Part shown: piece after piece, positions 54,114-62,512 of the stretch
How the letters are laid out: the number at the start of each line of letters is the position of its first letter
How positions within the stretch are numbered: position 1 is the stretch's first letter
Source: MED-G105 sp039814575
GTDB taxonomy: Bacteria; Pseudomonadota; Alphaproteobacteria; Caulobacterales; Parvularculaceae
Reading direction: 5' to 3'
DNA length: 64,000 nucleotides
NCBI GenBank assembly: GCA_039814575.1
Contig: JBCCAY010000001.1
Coordinates: 1 to 64,000, forward strand
Translations under genes and position numbers: made by a program
The notes under the pieces: generated by a model
Told to the model about the DNA's origin: nothing
Databases searched by the model: none
Seen by the model: the letters and a program-made list of their open reading frames with translations, nothing else

Positions 54114-54617
54114 ATGTCGTCGAAGCTTCTGAACCGCCTACCGATCATCGCCACCTCCATGGCCGTAGGCGCAGCGCTTACAACCTTCTCCGACGCGCCG
54201 CGAACGGTCGTCAGCGCTGCGCACGCCGCTGAAATGACCATCGTCACGCCGCCAGCGCCTTGGAGCATTGAGGGGCTGAAAACAATGACACTCGACGCGT
54301 TGCCGGACATCGATTGGGCGCCCGTTGAAAGCGGCACGGCGCGCAATGCGGAAACAGTCGTTTTTGAAGGGCAGAACATTGTTTCCATCTGGGACGCCGG
54401 CCCGGCGAAACTCATCCTTGACGAGCCGCTTCCCTATGATGAGTTTGTCGTCGTTCTGAAAGGAACGCTCGTACTGACCAATCAAAAAGGCGAAATGCAG
54501 ACCTATACGGAAGGTGATATGTTCATGCTTCCCAAAGGCTTCAAAGGTGTTTGGGAGATGACGGAAGAATATCGTGAACTCATTGTCGTTGATACTGATA
54601 CGTATAATGAGAGTTAA
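54114..54617 (+). CDS. DUF861-type cupin with signal peptide
   Basis: 167 residues. An N-terminal signal-like segment (LPIIATSMAVGAALTTF, then SAAHAAE as a cleavage site near residue 39) is followed by a Cupin_3 domain with LILDEPLPYDEFVVVLKGTLVLTNQKG and GDMFMLPKGFKGVWEMTEEYRELIVVD. It is clearly related to the cytoplasmic cupin at 51578 (PKGWKG against PKGFKG) but seems exported to the periplasm. It is divergent from the SSS transporter, which suggests a joint role in handling the same substrate. Confidence 0.78.
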   Translation: MSSKLLNRLPIIATSMAVGAALTTFSDAPRTVVSAAHAAEMTIVTPPAPWSIEGLKTMTLDALPDIDWAPVESGTARNAETVVFEGQNIVSIWDAGPAKLILDEPLPYDEFVVVLKGTLVLTNQKGEMQTYTEGDMFMLPKGFKGVWEMTEEYRELIVVDTDTYNES

Positions 54618-54639
54618 TAGACGATTTTTTAAAAGATGC

Positions 54640-54663
54640 GGCGGGACCGACGTCGGTCTCGCC
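54640..54663 (-). terminator. Intrinsic terminator for the PuuA2-PuuB operon
   Basis: GGCGGGACCGA and TCGGTCTCGCC pair over 11 bp with a tight loop. On the minus strand it is followed by GCATCTTTTAAAAAAT, giving the expected T-run, so it most likely ends transcription of the gene stopping at 54742. The + strand has no T-run after it. Confidence 0.7.
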
Positions 54664-54741
54664 ACAACGTAACTGCCGACGGACGAGCAACAGCCTATCG
54701 CAAGAACGCCGCCTAAAAGGCTGTTTTAGCGTCGTCGGAGA

Positions 54742-56121
54742 TTACGTAATAGCGTCGCGAAGCTTATAGAACGACATGCCCGCGGCGAACATCGACTGGC
54801 GCATAAAGCCGAAGCCCGGATAGGGAAAATGGTTGACCTTCGCCATAAGGTCAAAGCGCTTCCCTTCGCCGCTTATCTTCTCCGCGATCAATCGCGCCGA
54901 CATATGCGTCGGCGCCACACCATGACCGCCATAGGCCTGCGAATAATAGACATTCCCCGAAAGTTGGCCCAATTGTGGGATGCGATTGATGCCGATGCCC
55001 ATATAGCCGCCCCAATGATAATCGACGCGAACGTCGGCAAGTTGCGGGAAAACATGCGCCATCTTTTGCCGCATAAGATTAGTCAGCGAACGCGGCGGTT
55101 TCGCGGTATAGTTGGAGACGCCGCCGAAGAGCATTCTATTGTCAGCGCTTAGTCGAAAATAGTCGAGCGCCGTGCGCTGATCGCACACGGCGTAGTTTTG
55201 TGGCATCACTGATTTCGCGAGATTGTCCGACAAGGGCTCTGTGGCGATAATGTAGCTGGTCGCCGGGAGAATATACCGCGACAGTTTCGGCGCCAATTTC
55301 GGCGCGAACTTAGCCAGATAGGCGTTGCCACAGAGAACAGCGGTGTCCGCTGTCACGACACCAGCGTCGGTGCTGATTTTAACGCGGTCGCCAAACTCGA
55401 TGTCCGTTACGAGGGATTGCTCATAGATACGCGCGCCTAAACGTTCCGCAATCCGGGCTTCGCCTTTGCATAGATCGAGGGGCTGGATATGTCCCCAGCC
55501 ATCATCCGCCAAACCACCGATATAGCGATCAGTGCCGAGATACTCGTTCACTTCGTTGGCGGTTAACAGACGGAGTTTGTGGGGATATCGCGCATTCACC
55601 AAAGACGTATGATATTCCCGCAGGTCTTTCATTTCGCGCTTCTTCAGCGCAACATTAAGGAAGCCCCATTGCAGGTCGCAATCGATACTATATTTAGCAA
55701 TCCGTTCACGTATGATATCGACGCACTCAAGTCCCATCGCATCAATCATTTCGCCCGCGCCGGCGCCAAGCATCCGATCAGCGCGCTCAGGATCGCCGGA
55801 AAGCGGGCCGCCATAGCCGCCAATAATCTGACCGCCATTGCGTCCCGACGCTCCCCATCCAACGCGATTGGACTCCAGCAAGATCACGCTATAGCCGCGC
55901 TCAGCAAGCTCCACCGCCGTCGCGACGCCAGTAAACCCACCGCCAATGACGCACACTTGCGCGTCGTCGCGGCCGTTCAACGTTGGAAACGGCGCTTTGT
56001 CTTTTTGGCTGGCGGCGTAGTAGGAGCCGGTATGCTCACGTTCATTCGCATCAAGAACAGCGGTTCTTTTCGTCGAAGCGCTTGAGGGCGATACGGCGCT
56101 TTGCATCTCTAAAGATACCAT
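54742..56121 (-). CDS. PuuB-like gamma-glutamylamine oxidase (DAO family)
   Basis: 459 residues of the D-amino-acid-oxidase-like FAD family. The dinucleotide motif is VIGGGFTGVATAVELAERG (GGGFTG at 60-65), followed by VGWGASGRNGGQIIGGYGG, which strongly resembles PuuB. PuuB oxidises gamma-glutamylputrescine to gamma-glutamyl-aminobutanal with release of ammonia. The start (56121) overlaps the PuuA-like stop by 13 bp with AGAGAAG in front. Another ATG at 56106 lies directly after that stop. The PuuA-PuuB coupling makes the assignment stronger. Oxidation of an N-methyl group (sarcosine-oxidase-like) is the alternative. Confidence 0.83.
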   Translation of the reverse strand: MVSLEMQSAVSPSSASTKRTAVLDANEREHTGSYYAASQKDKAPFPTLNGRDDAQVCVIGGGFTGVATAVELAERGYSVILLESNRVGWGASGRNGGQIIGGYGGPLSGDPERADRMLGAGAGEMIDAMGLECVDIIRERIAKYSIDCDLQWGFLNVALKKREMKDLREYHTSLVNARYPHKLRLLTANEVNEYLGTDRYIGGLADDGWGHIQPLDLCKGEARIAERLGARIYEQSLVTDIEFGDRVKISTDAGVVTADTAVLCGNAYLAKFAPKLAPKLSRYILPATSYIIATEPLSDNLAKSVMPQNYAVCDQRTALDYFRLSADNRMLFGGVSNYTAKPPRSLTNLMRQKMAHVFPQLADVRVDYHWGGYMGIGINRIPQLGQLSGNVYYSQAYGGHGVAPTHMSARLIAEKISGEGKRFDLMAKVNHFPYPGFGFMRQSMFAAGMSFYKLRDAIT

Positions 56122-57518
56122 TCAACTTCTCTCGCACTGATAAAGCGTTCAAACGAACGAAGTTCGCCTTCTCGATGATTGGCGAAAAGCGCCGTGAAAT
56201 CTGGATCGAGATACTCCGAAAGTACCTCGCCGTCGCGGAGCGCGACGATCGCGTTGTTAATCGTCAAGGGCAGCGATGACGGATCCATATCCGGCGCGCC
56301 TTGAGTCTCAGGGCCGGGATCAATTTTATTTTTTAACCCATGCAAGACGCCGGCGAGCGTAGCAGCGAGCGTTAAATAGCAATTGGCGTCAGCGCCGGGA
56401 ATGCGGTTTTCTGTCCGCCACGCGCCGGCTTTCGCAATAGGAATTCGGAAACCCACATGGCGATGCTCAAACGCCCATGTCGCGCCCGTCGGAACACAGT
56501 TTTCAGGTTCAAAACGGCGGTAAGAGTTGATGTTCGGCGCCCAGAACAGCATCGCCTCGCGCGCCGCCTGCTGTAGGCCGCCGATTGCGTGCAGCAGCCG
56601 TTCAGTATGCTTATCGCCGTCGCCAAAAATGTTTTCACCGTTTTTGTCCAAGACGCTCACATGGAGGTGTTGGCCATTGCCGGCGCGGTCAAAGCCGGGC
56701 TTCGCCATGAAACTGGCGCACACGCCATGTTTTCGCGCGACAGCTTTAACCGTCCGGCGAAAAAGCTGCGCATGATCGGCGGCTGTCAAAGCGTCAGAAT
56801 AATGGGGAAAGTTTATTTCAAACTGCCCGGCGCCATATTCAGCGCATACAGCGCTCGTGCGAACGCCCTGGCTGGCGCAACTTGCAAGAACGTCGTCGAG
56901 GAAATCTTCAAAGCTATCTAACCGCTCCGCATCAAGCATTGTCGGCTTGTCCGGCGCACCCGTTTTTGGGTTGATCACTGTTTTCGGAGCACCCCCATCA
57001 GTGCGATCATTTTCAAACAGCGAGAACTCTAGCTCAACGGCGACGACAGGCGTCAACTCCAGCTCACTGAAAATATTCAGCACGCGTGACAGGACACGCC
57101 GAGGATCGACAAGGGCTTCTGTTTCTTTGCTGGCGAGCAACGCTTGGCCGCGCAGACGCGCGCCCCAATCAATAACCGACAGCGTACCCGGAACTATTTC
57201 AACATTGAAATCAGGGTCGCCATCTTCTCCGCCCATATCGACCGCCTCAGCCATAGACTCACTCGTTGTGCTGAGGACATACATAGCGCGCGGGATTGTC
57301 AGGCCATTCTTCGCGAATCCGCGCAAATCGCCGATTGGGTAGCGCTTGCCAAAAAAGTTGCCGTTTAAATCGCTAGCAATCAGCTCAACCTGATCGATCG
57401 TCGGGTTCCGCTTAATGAAAGCGTCGATTTCCACAAGTAGGGCTTTTTCAGAGGTCTGCGCCACTGTCTCCTCCACATTGACGGATGGATGATTACCGCG
57501 CAGCGGTTGAAAATTCAT
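56109..57518 (-). CDS. PuuA-like gamma-glutamylamine synthetase (2 of 2)
   Basis: 469 residues of the glutamine synthetase fold. The blocks are VVAVELEFSLFE, YGAGQFEINFPH, GNGQHLHVSV, GATWAFEHRHVGFRIP and TENRIPGADANCYLTLAATLAG, and the C-terminus FERFISAREVEWYL is like E. coli PuuA. It also has a longer N-terminal stretch than the enzyme at 28376. It probably forms the gamma-glutamyl derivative of a polyamine that the following PuuB-like oxidase then oxidises. A start at 57536 is also possible. The two PuuA paralogues in the window differ by eye in many substrate-side positions. Confidence 0.86.
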   Translation of the reverse strand: MNFQPLRGNHPSVNVEETVAQTSEKALLVEIDAFIKRNPTIDQVELIASDLNGNFFGKRYPIGDLRGFAKNGLTIPRAMYVLSTTSESMAEAVDMGGEDGDPDFNVEIVPGTLSVIDWGARLRGQALLASKETEALVDPRRVLSRVLNIFSELELTPVVAVELEFSLFENDRTDGGAPKTVINPKTGAPDKPTMLDAERLDSFEDFLDDVLASCASQGVRTSAVCAEYGAGQFEINFPHYSDALTAADHAQLFRRTVKAVARKHGVCASFMAKPGFDRAGNGQHLHVSVLDKNGENIFGDGDKHTERLLHAIGGLQQAAREAMLFWAPNINSYRRFEPENCVPTGATWAFEHRHVGFRIPIAKAGAWRTENRIPGADANCYLTLAATLAGVLHGLKNKIDPGPETQGAPDMDPSSLPLTINNAIVALRDGEVLSEYLDPDFTALFANHREGELRSFERFISAREVEWYL

Positions 57519-57977
57519 AATCAGGCGCTCCCGCATAATCTCTTATTAACGACGCTTTTCAAGGCGCTTCACACATCAACCGCCGCCCCATCGACGACGA
57601 TAGCGAGCCAGCGCCGCACGCATAAAATTCGCCGCAGGCGCCCTCTCCAGATGCGTCAGCGTCTCCGACCGAACTAATAAGATCGCCTAGCTGTAGGTAA
57701 AATAGACATATCGAAATCGTGCACGGCGTCGATATTTGCGGGAACGCCTGGAATTTCAGCTATCCGCCACCGCACGGCCTCACCCCGCGCTCAACGCGCA
57801 CATCTACCTTAGAGGCATGAAATCAAAACATAATTCATGCCGACGCCAATATCGCGTTGCCCCGGCCGCCGCTTAGCACCGTTCTCGTAGCACCCAATTG
57901 TGACGTCGAAAAAGGCCGCTCGCTATTGACCGCGATCGCAACCCCGTCAGACGCTGAAGCTTAATCCGGGCGCGCCT
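57519..57977. other. Intergenic region with inverted repeat 57814-57841
   Basis: 459 bp between the divergent PuuA-like and hypothetical genes. At 57814-57841 the sequence GGCATGAAAT - CAAAACAT - AATTCATGCC forms an inverted repeat with nine of ten matching arm positions and an 8-nt spacer, the right size for an operator or a small hairpin. No gene, tRNA or terminator was recognised in the rest. Confidence 0.45.
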
Positions 57978-58391
57978 TTGAGGATCGATGTTCCAAACGA
58001 CGCTTCGTCAGACTGCATACGCGTCGGCGGCGTCGACGAGCAGGAAACACTTTACGCGATGATGCACATGCTGAGCTGTTTCTCCCTAGGCAAAGATGTC
58101 GGCGTCGCTGCGTTCAGCGTCGCTTTGCAGGCTTTTTCTCGGCATATGCAAAGCCAAGATCTCGTAGTTTCCGTTAGCCCCCTCGGGGAGCGTGTCGCTG
58201 ACACGCCAATGGATACGGACACGGACCGCTCGCATCAGTATTTCTTTACAATGACATTTTTAGACCGTTCGCAATGCGATCGAGCCTACGCCTATATTTT
58301 GAAGTCCCGCAACGCACCCGAGAATCCGCATCACGCCGTCATGTCACACGTTGGCGAGGACGCCGTTTTCATTTGTTGGCGCGATCTATAA
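57978..58391 (+). CDS. Short hypothetical protein (137 residues)
   Basis: The frame begins at a TTG (57978), with no convincing ribosome site. The next in-frame ATG would be 27 codons later. The protein reads as a compact alpha-beta domain with FFTMTFLDRSQCDRAYAYI near residue 90 and a C-terminal AVFICWRDL, similar in style to dimeric ferredoxin-like barrel proteins, but I did not identify a family. Its stop overlaps the stop of the convergent PYROXD2-like gene by 6 bp. Codon and residue patterns look like a real gene. Function is unknown. Confidence 0.5.
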   Translation: MRIDVPNDASSDCIRVGGVDEQETLYAMMHMLSCFSLGKDVGVAAFSVALQAFSRHMQSQDLVVSVSPLGERVADTPMDTDTDRSHQYFFTMTFLDRSQCDRAYAYILKSRNAPENPHHAVMSHVGEDAVFICWRDL

Positions 58392-60011
58392 AGCCCCTCT
58401 TTTCAAATCTTTAAGGATGCGCTTTGCGGCGTTTCTTCCCGGGGCGCCGGTCACCCCGCCTCCCGGATGCGCGCCGGACCCGCAAAGATAGAGCCCCTTA
58501 AGGGGCGTTGCATATTGCGCGGCATCGGGGTGCGGCCGAGCGCTGAACAATTGATCAGGCTCAAGCCGTCCATGGAAAATATCGCCGCGGGTTAGACCGA
58601 ATGTTCGTTCCAAATCCAAGGGCGTCAGACATTGCACGCCAACAAGAATATCCGGCAGGTTCGGGATCATCACCGTTAGATGCCGCAGAATATTCTGCAC
58701 CGTGCTTTCTTTGATATCGTCCCAGGATTTTCCGTCTGCCAAATCATAGGGCATATATTTACATAAGAGGCTCATCACGTGGGAAACAGGGTCTTCCGTT
58801 AGGGAATCATCCATGACCGATGGAATAAGCGCATCAATAAAGGGCGGATCGGCCGGAACGCCGGCGCGCGCCGAGCGATACGCCGCTTCTAAATGGTTCT
58901 TGCTATCGAGCATCATGATGCTGGCGCGGTGATGCTCCCCGACGCCATTGCTCGGACGACACGCGAATTGCGGCAACCCTTTTAGCGCCAAGTTCATTCG
59001 TAGTGACGCCGATTCTTGACGCAACACTTTGATGTCCGCAGCAAAGGACTGGGGCAGATGTTTCTCGCCAAGCAATTCTAGAAATGTCCGGTTCGGGTCA
59101 GTATTCGCAGCGATAATACGCGCTGAAAAAACGCGCCCGTCCTCTAAACGAACGCCTGCCGCCGCGCCGTTCTCCACGGTGATTTCGTCCACCGCCGCGT
59201 CTTTATGGATAACGACGCCCTTCGCTTCAGCGGACGCCGCCATCGCTTGGGTGATCGCGCCCATGCCGCCCTTGACGATACCCCACGCGCCCTTCTCACC
59301 GTTTATTTCACCTACCGCATGATGGAGCATCGCCAGCGCGGCGCCCGGTTGGTAGAGCGAGGCGTAGTTCGCCGGCGTGCACGACGCAGCGACCATTGCC
59401 TTCACCTTGTCGCTTTCAAACCACCGCTCAATGATGGAATCCGGCGCCCCGAGCAGTAATTGCACCATGCGATAGCGCGCATCACCGTCGAGCTTGAAGA
59501 CATCAAGGCCAAGCTTTGCAGAATCGATAAGATCGCTTAAGCCCCCGCCGGCGAGTTTCGGCGGCTCTTTCAGCCATTGGCTTGAGAGAAGGTCGCCGAC
59601 CGATTCGACCATTTCATAGAACGCGTGATGAGCGTCATAATCTGCATTAGAGAATTTCTCATACTCTCGTCGATTATGCGCTTCATCTTCTGTAAGAAGA
59701 ATATAGTCGCCCTTCGTGTCGGGATAGAAGCCGTTGACGAGGGGCTTCGGCTCATAGCCGTACTTTGAGAGTTGTAACTCCTCCACCACTTCCGGGCGAA
59801 GAAGACTAACGACATAAGACGCAATGGAGTTGCGATAGCCGGGGTGAAATTCCTCCGTCACCGCTGCGCCGCCGACAACAGACCGTCGCTCAAGCACGCA
59901 GACCTTTAACCCGCCCATAGCAAGATAATTGGCCGCCGTAAGGCCGTTATGGCCGGCGCCGATGATGATCGCATCAAACCGGCCGCCATCAGCGTTCGCC
60001 TCGCCTTGCAT
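58386..60011 (-). CDS. Stand-alone PYROXD2-like FAD oxidoreductase
   Basis: 541 residues. GAGHNG at 18-23, VVGGAAVTEEFHPGYRNS, SYVVSLLRPEVVEEL and LLGAPDSIIERWFESDKVKAM closely follow PYROXD2-type proteins, and the final FAD block is LYLCGSGAHPGGGVTGAPGRNAAKRI. It has GDIFHGRLEPDQLFSARPHPDA in the place of the EGNIF or GGHWHHGE marks of the cassette proteins, so it is a third group. No GcvT or B partner is adjacent. It lies divergent from the spermidine-dehydrogenase-like gene. Function is unknown. A flavin oxidoreductase acting on an amine or related alcohol is plausible. Confidence 0.78.
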   Translation of the reverse strand: MQGEANADGGRFDAIIIGAGHNGLTAANYLAMGGLKVCVLERRSVVGGAAVTEEFHPGYRNSIASYVVSLLRPEVVEELQLSKYGYEPKPLVNGFYPDTKGDYILLTEDEAHNRREYEKFSNADYDAHHAFYEMVESVGDLLSSQWLKEPPKLAGGGLSDLIDSAKLGLDVFKLDGDARYRMVQLLLGAPDSIIERWFESDKVKAMVAASCTPANYASLYQPGAALAMLHHAVGEINGEKGAWGIVKGGMGAITQAMAASAEAKGVVIHKDAAVDEITVENGAAAGVRLEDGRVFSARIIAANTDPNRTFLELLGEKHLPQSFAADIKVLRQESASLRMNLALKGLPQFACRPSNGVGEHHRASIMMLDSKNHLEAAYRSARAGVPADPPFIDALIPSVMDDSLTEDPVSHVMSLLCKYMPYDLADGKSWDDIKESTVQNILRHLTVMIPNLPDILVGVQCLTPLDLERTFGLTRGDIFHGRLEPDQLFSARPHPDAAQYATPLKGLYLCGSGAHPGGGVTGAPGRNAAKRILKDLKRGAL

Positions 60012-60355
60012 TGTCTAACCTTATATGTCGCCCATCGAAGACAAAGTCTCTGGGCGGTCTACGTTTATAGAAATCAACCCGGTCTGGATTGCTTGACGAA
60101 CTGTCGATTTCTTTTCGTAAAAAGACAACGCCCTGTCGGCTTCCTGCGGGCCCGCATGCAATAAAACGGTGGAACAACCGATCGAGACGGACGCTTTTCA
60201 TCGGAAAGGGCGCCGACGCTGTTTGCAAATCTCGCGCTCGTCTGCCTTAATTTCTGAAAACAAAAAGCGCCGACGCAATAGCGACGGTGCTTTTAGAATA
60301 ACGGCGTTACGCGAACGAAACACGCACGCTGAGAAAAAGAAAACAAGGGCTCACG
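60012..60355. promoter_or_regulatory. Divergent promoter region with hairpin 60263-60294
   Basis: 344 bp between the stand-alone flavoprotein and the spermidine-dehydrogenase-like gene. At 60263-60294 AAAAGCGCCG and CGGTGCTTTT pair over ten positions around a 12-nt loop that can form three more pairs. A-rich and T-rich flanks make it terminator-like on both strands. Its position 60 bp before the Tat-protein start suggests a leader attenuator or a divergent-transcript stop. Confidence 0.5.
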
Positions 60356-62281
60356 ATGGCGAAGAAACTTCAGAACATTTCACGCCGAGATTTTTTAAAC
60401 GGCGCTTCCATCGCCATTGGCGCAGGGCTTGCCCATACGGGTCTGAGCGGATGCGATCGCGCTCAACAACACATAGGCGGACGTCAGGTAGGCGCGCCGG
60501 CGACGACGCTTGACGGCGCCCCTTATCCACCGGCGCTGACGGGCATGCGCGGCAGCCATGACGGTTCGCACGAAACCGCCCATCAACTCGCCTGGGCGGG
60601 AGAAACATGGCCAAGCCCAGAGACGCTTACGGACGATATCTATGATCTCGTCATTGTCGGCGGCGGCATCTCCGGCCTTGCCGCCGCGCATTTCTATCGC
60701 GAGCGCCGCGGTGCCGATAAGCGCATTTTAATCCTCGACAATCATGATGATTTCGGCGGGCACGCCAAGCGGAACGAGTTCACCATCGATGGACGCACCA
60801 TCATCGGCTATGGGGGCAGTCAGTCGATCGACACGCCAAGCGGATACTCCAAAGTCTCCGCCAAACTCTTGCGGGACATTGGCGTCAAGACAGACCGCTT
60901 TTACACCTATTATGATCAGGACTTCACGAGACGTCACGGTTTATCAGAACACGTCTTTTTCGATGAAGCTCACTATGGGGAAAACATACTAGCACCGGCG
61001 CTTAATCCAATCTTTGATGACGATCCCAGCGCTGACGCCGTTAAGGAACGCGCGGCCAAATACCCCATATCGGACGAAGCGCGGCAAGCGCTCGTGCGGT
61101 TACACACAGATCAAATCGATTACCTCCCTGATCTATCGGTTGCAGAAAAATTGAACCGTTTACGCAGCATCAGCTATGAAACGTTCATTACATTCTATGT
61201 TGGCTTGCCGGATGAAGCCGTGACATTCATGCGCCGCAAATTCGTCGGCTTATGGGGCATGGGGTGGGATGCGCTTTCCGCGATGGAAGCCATGCGCGTC
61301 GGCATGCCAGGCATATATAATCTCGGCGTCGGAGAACGCGGCTCAGGGCCGGTCGGACAGGACGAGCCTTATATATTTCATTTTCCCGACGGAAACGCCA
61401 GTATCGCGCGACTTTTAGTCCGTAAGCTGATACCTGAAACGGCGGCCGGCCAAAACATGGAAGACGTCGTGACGGCGAAATTCGACTACACGCAGCTCGA
61501 CAGGAAGGACGCCGCAACCCGCATTCGTCTTTTGTCGACCGTTATCGACGTGCGCAATACTGAGGGCGGAAGCGCCGTCGACGTCACCTATGTGAAAGCG
61601 GGTGCAGCCCACCGCGCGCGTGCGCGCCATGTGGTTATGGCGTGTTATGCGCATATGTGGCCGCATCTATGCCCTGAAATGCCCGACGCGCAGAAAGAAG
61701 CCCTCAGCTATGCGATCAAGACGCCGCTGGTCTACACGAACGTCGCGTTACGCAACTGGCGGGCGTTCAAAGAAGCGAAGACGTATCGGATCTATTCACC
61801 GCAATCGTTTTTCCATTCGACAACGCTCGATTTCCCCGTCAGCATGGGGGATTATGCGTATGCGTCCAATCCAAACGACCCGATCATCGCCACAATGCAC
61901 CATGCGCCAATTTCTCCTGGAGAGGATCTCGGCTTCAAAGAGCAATGCCGCCGTGGACGCGCGAAGCTCTATCAACTCACCTTTGATGATTTCGAACAGA
62001 ACGTTGTCTCGCAATTGACCGGCGCCTTAGGGGCGTTTGGTTTCGACGCCGAGCGAGACATTGCGGGCATCACCGTCAATCGCTGGCCCCATGGATACGC
62101 CTACGAATATAATGAACTTGAGGACGACTGGACGTTCGGCGTCAAAAAAGGGCCGCATATCGCGGGCCGGGCGCGCATCGGGCGCATCGCCATGGCGAAC
62201 AGCGACTCCGAAGCGTCCGCGTATGTTAACGGCGCTATCGACGCGGCGCACCGCGCCGTTGAAGAACTCATAGCGTTATAG
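60356..62281 (+). CDS. Spermidine-dehydrogenase-like flavoprotein, Tat-exported
   Basis: 641 residues. The twin-arginine signal SRRDFLN at 9-15 is followed by a hydrophobic segment and Cys33, so it is exported folded and possibly lipidated. The FAD motif is VIVGGGISGLAAAHFY (GGGISG at 102-107), with FGGHAKRNEF and IGYGGSQSID as the next cofactor block. Length, Tat signal and these blocks match spermidine dehydrogenase (SpdH) of Pseudomonas, which cleaves spermidine in the periplasm into a diamine and an aminoaldehyde. The FAD block GYAYEYN near residue 580 closes the fold. A similar amine is possible. Confidence 0.82.
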   Translation: MAKKLQNISRRDFLNGASIAIGAGLAHTGLSGCDRAQQHIGGRQVGAPATTLDGAPYPPALTGMRGSHDGSHETAHQLAWAGETWPSPETLTDDIYDLVIVGGGISGLAAAHFYRERRGADKRILILDNHDDFGGHAKRNEFTIDGRTIIGYGGSQSIDTPSGYSKVSAKLLRDIGVKTDRFYTYYDQDFTRRHGLSEHVFFDEAHYGENILAPALNPIFDDDPSADAVKERAAKYPISDEARQALVRLHTDQIDYLPDLSVAEKLNRLRSISYETFITFYVGLPDEAVTFMRRKFVGLWGMGWDALSAMEAMRVGMPGIYNLGVGERGSGPVGQDEPYIFHFPDGNASIARLLVRKLIPETAAGQNMEDVVTAKFDYTQLDRKDAATRIRLLSTVIDVRNTEGGSAVDVTYVKAGAAHRARARHVVMACYAHMWPHLCPEMPDAQKEALSYAIKTPLVYTNVALRNWRAFKEAKTYRIYSPQSFFHSTTLDFPVSMGDYAYASNPNDPIIATMHHAPISPGEDLGFKEQCRRGRAKLYQLTFDDFEQNVVSQLTGALGAFGFDAERDIAGITVNRWPHGYAYEYNELEDDWTFGVKKGPHIAGRARIGRIAMANSDSEASAYVNGAIDAAHRAVEELIAL

Positions 62282-62512
62282 CGCACCAAACGCCGAGCAA
62301 TCGTTCGCCGGCGACCGAAAGCTCGTTGCGTGAGGCGTTGTGCAACGCAATATGCGCATGATTGACGCACCCGACTTTCAATCGGCTAATCCGATCGGTA
62401 TAATAGGTTTTGTAAAAGAAAATTCGATTAGTATGCGAGCCAAGGATCGTTCGATCAAAGTTCCCATGCTTTCCGCGGACGATGCGCCTACCAAACAAGG
62501 GTCGATCCTTTC

